Shown here: positions 60,351 to 64,000 of the stretch, piece after piece
Layout: each line of letters starts with the position of its first letter
Numbering within the stretch: position 1 is the first letter of the stretch
DNA from: Hymenobacter canadensis
GTDB lineage: Bacteria; Bacteroidota; Bacteroidia; Cytophagales; Hymenobacteraceae
NCBI RefSeq assembly: GCF_027359925.1
Contig: NZ_CP114767.1
Span: 930,001-994,000, forward strand
DNA length: 64,000 nt
Direction of reading: 5' to 3'
Translations under genes and position numbers: made by a program
Notes under the pieces: model-generated
The model's input: the letters and a program-made list of their open reading frames with translations, nothing else
Database searches by the model: none
Told to the model about the DNA's origin: nothing

Positions 60351-60800
60351 TTACCCTGCCACCTTCTCGCCGGTGATATGCAGCGAAAAGGTATGGGCCT
60401 GAAAGCCGGGCATGTTACGTTGCGCGAAGAACTCCTGCAGCAGCGTGTCCAACTGCGAATCGTGGAAATCCATGATTTCCTGCGTGTCGGTACAGATCAG
60501 GTGATGGTGGGCTGAGCAGTCGGCGTCGTAGCGGCGGGAAGAGCCTTCGGCCGACGCCACGCGGCGCGTGAGCCCCACTTCCACAAACGAGTCGAGGGCT
60601 TTGTACACGGTACCCAACGAGAGGTTGGGCACCTGCGCCACCACCTGTCGATGCACCTGCTCGGCAGTGGGATGCCCAGGCAGCTGCAGCAGGCACTCCA
60701 GAATGGTAAGGCGCTGCCGGGTAGCCCGCAGGCCAGCTTTGGCCAGCCGGTCGCGCAGTTGGCCCGGAGTGGGCGGCGTATGGTCGGAATGAAAGGTCAC
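60351..60800 (-). CDS. Fur-family regulator, PerR-like
   Basis: A 149-residue protein with GTG start. The winged helix (LRDRLAKAGLRATRQRLTILECLLQ and LSLGTVYKALDSFVEVGL) is followed by the dimer and metal domain with DADCSAHHHLICTDT, where His and Asp residues form the regulatory site. The C-terminal CxxC zinc pairs usual in Fur/PerR are absent. It probably senses peroxide or iron and controls the downstream peroxiredoxin gene; that is an inference from order. The promoter pair TTTG/TATCTTTG lies before it. Confidence 0.9.
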   Translation of the reverse strand: MTFHSDHTPPTPGQLRDRLAKAGLRATRQRLTILECLLQLPGHPTAEQVHRQVVAQVPNLSLGTVYKALDSFVEVGLTRRVASAEGSSRRYDADCSAHHHLICTDTQEIMDFHDSQLDTLLQEFFAQRNMPGFQAHTFSLHITGEKVAG

Positions 60801-60820
60801 TATATAAGAATGCTTCTCCG

Positions 60821-60853
60821 CAAAGATAAGGCTATAAGCCCGCCAGTCCCAAA
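60821..60853 (-). promoter_or_regulatory. Bacteroidota-type promoter of the fur-like gene
   Basis: TATCTTTG at 60821-60828 with TTTG at 60850-60853, a 21-nt spacer, close to the consensus TTTG-N19-TAnnTTTG. The predicted leader is very short. Confidence 0.65.
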
Positions 60854-60883
60854 AATGTTCAGTCAGGCCGTTGGAAGGGAGTT

Positions 60884-60966
60884 GTTAATTGTCAGTTGTT
60901 CGTTGTTAGAAGCCGCACGCTGCAGGTGCATTTTGCCTGACAACTGACAACGAACAACAAACAACT
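60884..60966. repeat. Inverted arms of GTTGTCAGTTGT words
   Basis: The left arm (about 60884-60910) carries GTTGTTAATTGTCAGTTGTTCGTTG; the right arm (about 60936-60966) carries TGACAACTGACAACGAACAACAAACAAC. It lies between the aspartate kinase stop and the fur-like promoter. Confidence 0.75.
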
Positions 60967-60968
60967 CC

Positions 60969-62249
60969 TTACGCCTGCCCGCGGCATACTACCTGAAACG
61001 TCTGGCGCGTGCGTTGCTCCAGCAGCAGCTCACGCCCTTCGGTGAGGCGCTGGATGCTGGCCGCGTCGTAGTTTTTGATGGTGTAGAGCTCCAGGCCTGT
61101 GTTGTAATGGATGGTGAACTGGTTGCGCAGCAAGTCCAGCAGCTTTTCGAGGCGGTAAGCCGAGAAGTCGGTGCAAACCGAGAAGCTGATGGCCGAATTC
61201 TGCATCAGATGAATCTTGAGCCGCACCTGCGCCAGCGCCCCGAAAATCACCTCCAGATTCTCTTCGGAGATAAACGTGAGGTCCTTGCTCTCAAACGACA
61301 CCAGGCACTGCCCATCCTTGCGGATAAAGGCCGGCGCCAGCAGCCCGTGGCGGCAGTCGTGGATGCGGGTGCCCTCGGCGCTGGGGTCCAGAAACGACTT
61401 TACCAGCAGCGGAATCCGGCGCACGGCCAGCGGCTTGATGGTTTTGGGGTGGATGACACTGGCGCCGTAGTACGCCATTTCGATGGTTTCCTGATAGCTG
61501 ATTTCGGGGTAGCGCACCGTGTCCCGGAAAAACTTAGGGTCGGCGTTCAGCAAGCCCGCCACGTCCTTCCAGATCGTCACCGACTTAGCCTGCAGGCAGT
61601 AGGCGAAGATGGCGGCCGTGTAGTCGGAGCCCTCGCGGCCCAGCGTGGTGGTCTGGCCGCTGGCCGTGCCGCCCACAAAGCCCTGCGTCACGATGGGGCC
61701 GTGGGCCAGCAGGTCGGGCAGGGCGGCCAGCAGGTGGCGCTCCGTGGTGGGCCAGTCTACACGGCCCTCGCGCCAGGTGTGGTCCGTGCGAATCAGAGGG
61801 CGGCAGTCCAGCCACTGGGCACCCAGCGCCTTCGCTACGATGCACGTCGCCAGCAGCTCCCCAAAACTTACAATCTGGTCGTACTGCCGGTCGTAGTCGC
61901 CGGGCAGGAGCGTGGCCAGCCGGTCGCCGAGCTGCTCGAATAGGGTAGCCAGCAGCGGCGCGGCGCTGCCGGCCGGCGCTGCCTCGTCGGCTACGCCCAG
62001 CTCCGTGGCTACGCCCGCATGAAACTCGCGCAGTACTGCCAGCGGGCCGCTGAAATCCTGGCCCTTGTGGGCTAGCTGAAAAATCTCCTCCAGTGCATTG
62101 GTGGTTTTGCCCATCGCCGAAACCACAATGAGCAGCGGCGCGCCGGCACCATATTCCTGCACAATGCGGCCGAGGTTGCGGATGGCGGCCGCATCTTTCA
62201 CGGAGGCGCCGCCGAACTTGTAGACTTTCAACTGGAGAGATTCCTGCAT
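60969..62249 (-). CDS. lysC: Aspartate kinase, monofunctional
   Basis: A 426-residue kinase. [21 protein letters not shown] is the ATP/aspartate site; [13 protein letters not shown] and ADPKFFRD belong to the kinase domain. Residues about 300-410 form the regulatory ACT-type part. It phosphorylates aspartate for lysine, threonine and methionine synthesis. No fused homoserine dehydrogenase is present. A TACATTTG box ends 5 bases before the ATG. Confidence 0.94.
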   Translation of the reverse strand: MQESLQLKVYKFGGASVKDAAAIRNLGRIVQEYGAGAPLLIVVSAMGKTTNALEEIFQLAHKGQDFSGPLAVLREFHAGVATELGVADEAAPAGSAAPLLATLFEQLGDRLATLLPGDYDRQYDQIVSFGELLATCIVAKALGAQWLDCRPLIRTDHTWREGRVDWPTTERHLLAALPDLLAHGPIVTQGFVGGTASGQTTTLGREGSDYTAAIFAYCLQAKSVTIWKDVAGLLNADPKFFRDTVRYPEISYQETIEMAYYGASVIHPKTIKPLAVRRIPLLVKSFLDPSAEGTRIHDCRHGLLAPAFIRKDGQCLVSFESKDLTFISEENLEVIFGALAQVRLKIHLMQNSAISFSVCTDFSAYRLEKLLDLLRNQFTIHYNTGLELYTIKNYDAASIQRLTEGRELLLEQRTRQTFQVVCRGQA

Positions 62250-62254
62250 GGGCC

Positions 62255-62262
62255 CAAATGTA
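62255..62262 (-). promoter_or_regulatory. -7 box TACATTTG directly before lysC
   Basis: An exact TAnnTTTG match 5 bases before the ATG on the minus strand; suggests a leaderless transcript. Confidence 0.5.
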
Positions 62263-62302
62263 GGGCCGAACGGATATTCGTGCCACTACGCCCGAAAAAG
62301 GT

Positions 62303-62310
62303 TAATTTTG
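62303..62310 (+). promoter_or_regulatory. -7 box TAATTTTG before fbp
   Basis: An exact TAnnTTTG match 36 bases before ATG 62346, opposite in direction to the lysC box. Confidence 0.45.
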
Positions 62311-62345
62311 GCTTCCCACCCATCCGTTCATTCTCTCAGGCTTTT

Positions 62346-63362
62346 ATGAATCAACACGACAAGCTGGCGCTGCCCGTAGGCACTACTCTGGACCGTTTCA
62401 TCATGCGTAAGCAGGAAGATTTTCCATATGCCACCGGCGAGCTAAGCCAGTTGCTGCGCGATATTGCGCTGGCGGCCAAAATCGTGAACCGCGAAATCAA
62501 CCGCTCCGGCCTCATCGATATTGCCGGCGCTTACGGCAACCGCAACGTGCAGGGCGAAGACCAGCAGAAGCTCGACGTCATTGCCAACATCCGCTTCATC
62601 CGAGCCCTGCGCAACGGCGGCGAGGTGTGCACCATCATCAGTGAGGAAGACGAGGAAGTCATCCAGACCGGCAACGTGCAGGGCAAGTACATCGTGGCCA
62701 TCGACCCGCTCGACGGCTCCAGCAACATTGATGTGAACGTGTCTATCGGCACCATCTTCAGCATCTACCGGCGGGTATCGCCCACCGGCACCGAAGGCAC
62801 CATGGCCGACTGCCTGCAGTCCGGCACCCACCAGGTGGCGGCCGGCTACGTGATTTACGGTTCCAGCACCATGATGGTGTACACCACCGGCAACGGCGTC
62901 AACGGCTTCACTTACGAGCCCAGCCTGGGCGAGTTTTTCCTTTCGCACCCCAACATTCAGTCGCCGAAATCCGGCAGTGTGTACTCCGTAAACGAAGGCA
63001 GCTCGGCTTCCTTCTCGCCCGGCATGGCCGCCTACGTGGCGCACTGCAAGGACCAGGGCTTCTCGGCCCGCTACATCGGCTCGCTAGTGGCCGACTTCCA
63101 CCGCAACCTGCTCAAAGGCGGCATCTATATCTATCCGTCCACCCAGAAGTCGCCGAAGGGCAAGTTGCGGCTCATGTACGAGTGCAACCCGCTGGCTTTC
63201 ATTGTGGAGCAGGCCGGCGGCAAGTCCAGCAATGGATACATGCGCACCATGGAAATCGAGCCGCTCGACATGCACGACCGGAGCCCGTTGTTCATTGGCT
63301 CCATCGATCTGGTGAACCAGGCAGAGGAGTTTATGGCCCGCGAGCTGGCTCAGGCAGAGTAG
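62346..63362 (+). CDS. fbp: Fructose-1,6-bisphosphatase class 1
   Basis: A 338-residue enzyme from ATG 62346. Metal and phosphate ligands lie in [15 protein letters not shown] and ISEEDEEV (the Glu/Asp pair for Mg). [15 protein letters not shown] and the late [21 protein letters not shown] complete class 1. It performs the gluconeogenic step. The gene is divergent from lysC, with promoter boxes on both sides of the gap. Confidence 0.96.
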   Translation: MNQHDKLALPVGTTLDRFIMRKQEDFPYATGELSQLLRDIALAAKIVNREINRSGLIDIAGAYGNRNVQGEDQQKLDVIANIRFIRALRNGGEVCTIISEEDEEVIQTGNVQGKYIVAIDPLDGSSNIDVNVSIGTIFSIYRRVSPTGTEGTMADCLQSGTHQVAAGYVIYGSSTMMVYTTGNGVNGFTYEPSLGEFFLSHPNIQSPKSGSVYSVNEGSSASFSPGMAAYVAHCKDQGFSARYIGSLVADFHRNLLKGGIYIYPSTQKSPKGKLRLMYECNPLAFIVEQAGGKSSNGYMRTMEIEPLDMHDRSPLFIGSIDLVNQAEEFMARELAQAE

Positions 63363-63399
63363 CCGGCCGCTTCGGCCGTATTCAGCTGGCATACATATA

Positions 63400-63437
63400 A
63401 AAAGAAGCCCGTCTGCACTACTGCAGACGGGCTTTTT
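63400..63437. terminator. Bidirectional terminator between fbp and the DUF5606 gene
   Basis: AAGAAGCCCGTCTGCA...TGCAGACGGGCTTTTTT with CTAC loop, for two convergent genes. Confidence 0.9.
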
Positions 63438-63456
63438 TATTCCTTTTCAGAAAGAG

Positions 63457-64000
63457 CTAGTCTTTCTTTTTGGGGCTTTTCTTAGCGGGCTTCTCGGTTT
63501 CTTCAGCTTCAGCGGGCTCAGCGGCTTTCTTCTTGGCCTTCGGCTTTTCTTCAGTAGCGTCGTCGTCGGCTTTTTTCGCTGCTTTCTTCGCTGGCGTTGC
63601 GGCCGATGCGTCGGCGTCAGCAGTTTCCGGCGTTTCGGTAGCTTCTTCAGCTGCCTGATACTCCAGGCGGCTGCTAACTACGTGGTACCACTGCACCAGC
63701 TTCTTGATGTCGGACATATACACCCGGTCCCGGTCGTAATCGGGGATGATTTCGCCCATGAACGCTGTCAGGTCCCGGTCATCCGACTTGTGGGTGAGGG
63801 CCAGGCTGCTGCCGTGCTTCTGGTAAATCCGGTCGAAAACGTCCGTCAGCGGTACCGTCTGGTCGTAATCCTGGGTGTAGATGGAAATCTCCTGCAGCAG
63901 CGACACCTTGTTGCGGGCCGAAGCCACGGAGCGGGTCGCCTGCTCATTGAGGGCTTCCACGATAACGCCAGCGCGGGTGGGCTTCACGAGGCGGTACAGA
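63457..64000 (-). CDS. DUF5606 family protein, 5' end outside the window
   Basis: A partial gene; the visible part codes for about 181 residues and runs off the window, because the frame continues upstream of the GTG at 63987 as LYRLVKPTRAG, a position within the family's conserved N-terminus. The domain has AGVIVEALNEQ, SLLQEISIYT, PLTDVFDRIYQKHG, DDRDLTAFMGEIIPDYDRDRVYMSDIKKLVQWY. The C-terminal 60 residues are Ala/Lys/Glu-rich and disordered. Function unknown. Confidence 0.9.
   Translation of the reverse strand, partial: LYRLVKPTRAGVIVEALNEQATRSVASARNKVSLLQEISIYTQDYDQTVPLTDVFDRIYQKHGSSLALTHKSDDRDLTAFMGEIIPDYDRDRVYMSDIKKLVQWYHVVSSRLEYQAAEEATETPETADADASAATPAKKAAKKADDDATEEKPKAKKKAAEPAEAEETEKPAKKSPKKKD

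Noticed and set aside
1..64000. tRNA, rRNA, riboswitch, phage or insertion-sequence features
   Set aside because: No cloverleaf-like sequence, known riboswitch core, transposase or phage gene is visible on either strand.

Overview
The window reads as a chromosomal segment of a high-GC Bacteroidota, most like Hymenobacter or a close relative (Cytophagales). The evidence is the high GC by eye, the near absence of Shine-Dalgarno sites, several exact TAnnTTTG -7 promoter boxes, many lipoproteins, and family content: DUF885, DUF5606, FGE-like lipoprotein, aerobic arsenosugar genes and a type-2 acyl-ACP desaturase. Sixty protein genes are called, one of them cut by the window end. I see no rRNA, tRNA, phage, insertion sequence or CRISPR array.

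Layout. 0-14 kb: a HIT-NuiA fusion, an M28 peptidase, AI-2E and MFS transporters, a secreted NucA-type nuclease, secreted proteins of unknown role, a DUF885 lipoprotein, a thioredoxin-like protein followed by a 28-residue membrane ORF, a GNAT, a YdcF protein and an aldehyde dehydrogenase. 14-23 kb: an ECF sigma/anti-sigma pair, a stand-alone H-NOX, an arsenosugar-type set (AhpD-like, ArsS radical SAM, rhodanese, TIGR04282-type glycosyltransferase) and three converging glycosyltransferases. 23-33 kb: Bcp peroxiredoxin, a GAF protein, a duplicated small-barrel protein, a hydrolase, then a minus-strand membrane redox set (FAD oxidoreductase, polyhistidine-tailed membrane protein, NapH-like Fe-S protein) with an FGE-domain lipoprotein. 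33-42 kb: APC permease, FKBP, two related lipoproteins, a 914-residue anchored protein, NadR-like enzyme, CorA. 42-49 kb: a glycan assembly region (flippase, GT2, two large polytopic proteins) and a fatty-acid desaturase. 50-64 kb: a VWA and MoxR-like ATPase pair, cyclophilin, fasciclin, a beta-hydroxyacid dehydrogenase, RsgA, KDO transferase, typical 2-Cys peroxiredoxin next to a Fur/PerR regulator, aspartate kinase, fructose-1,6-bisphosphatase and a DUF5606 protein.

The most unusual material is between the genes. Ten loci carry long inverted repeats of two related palindromic families, up to a perfect 47-bp stem. Three more loci carry copies of two other families. At thirteen loci, short degenerate words of about 7 bases are repeated on one side of a core and recur as the reverse complement on the other side. 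The core is a terminator or one of the palindromes. The word differs from locus to locus, while the nested geometry is the same. This is the best candidate here for an undescribed genome-shaping element.

At protein level the best lead is the HIT-NuiA fusion. Its inhibitor half keeps both residues that bridge the metal in the NuiA-NucA complex, and a NucA-family nuclease is encoded about 4.5 kb away.
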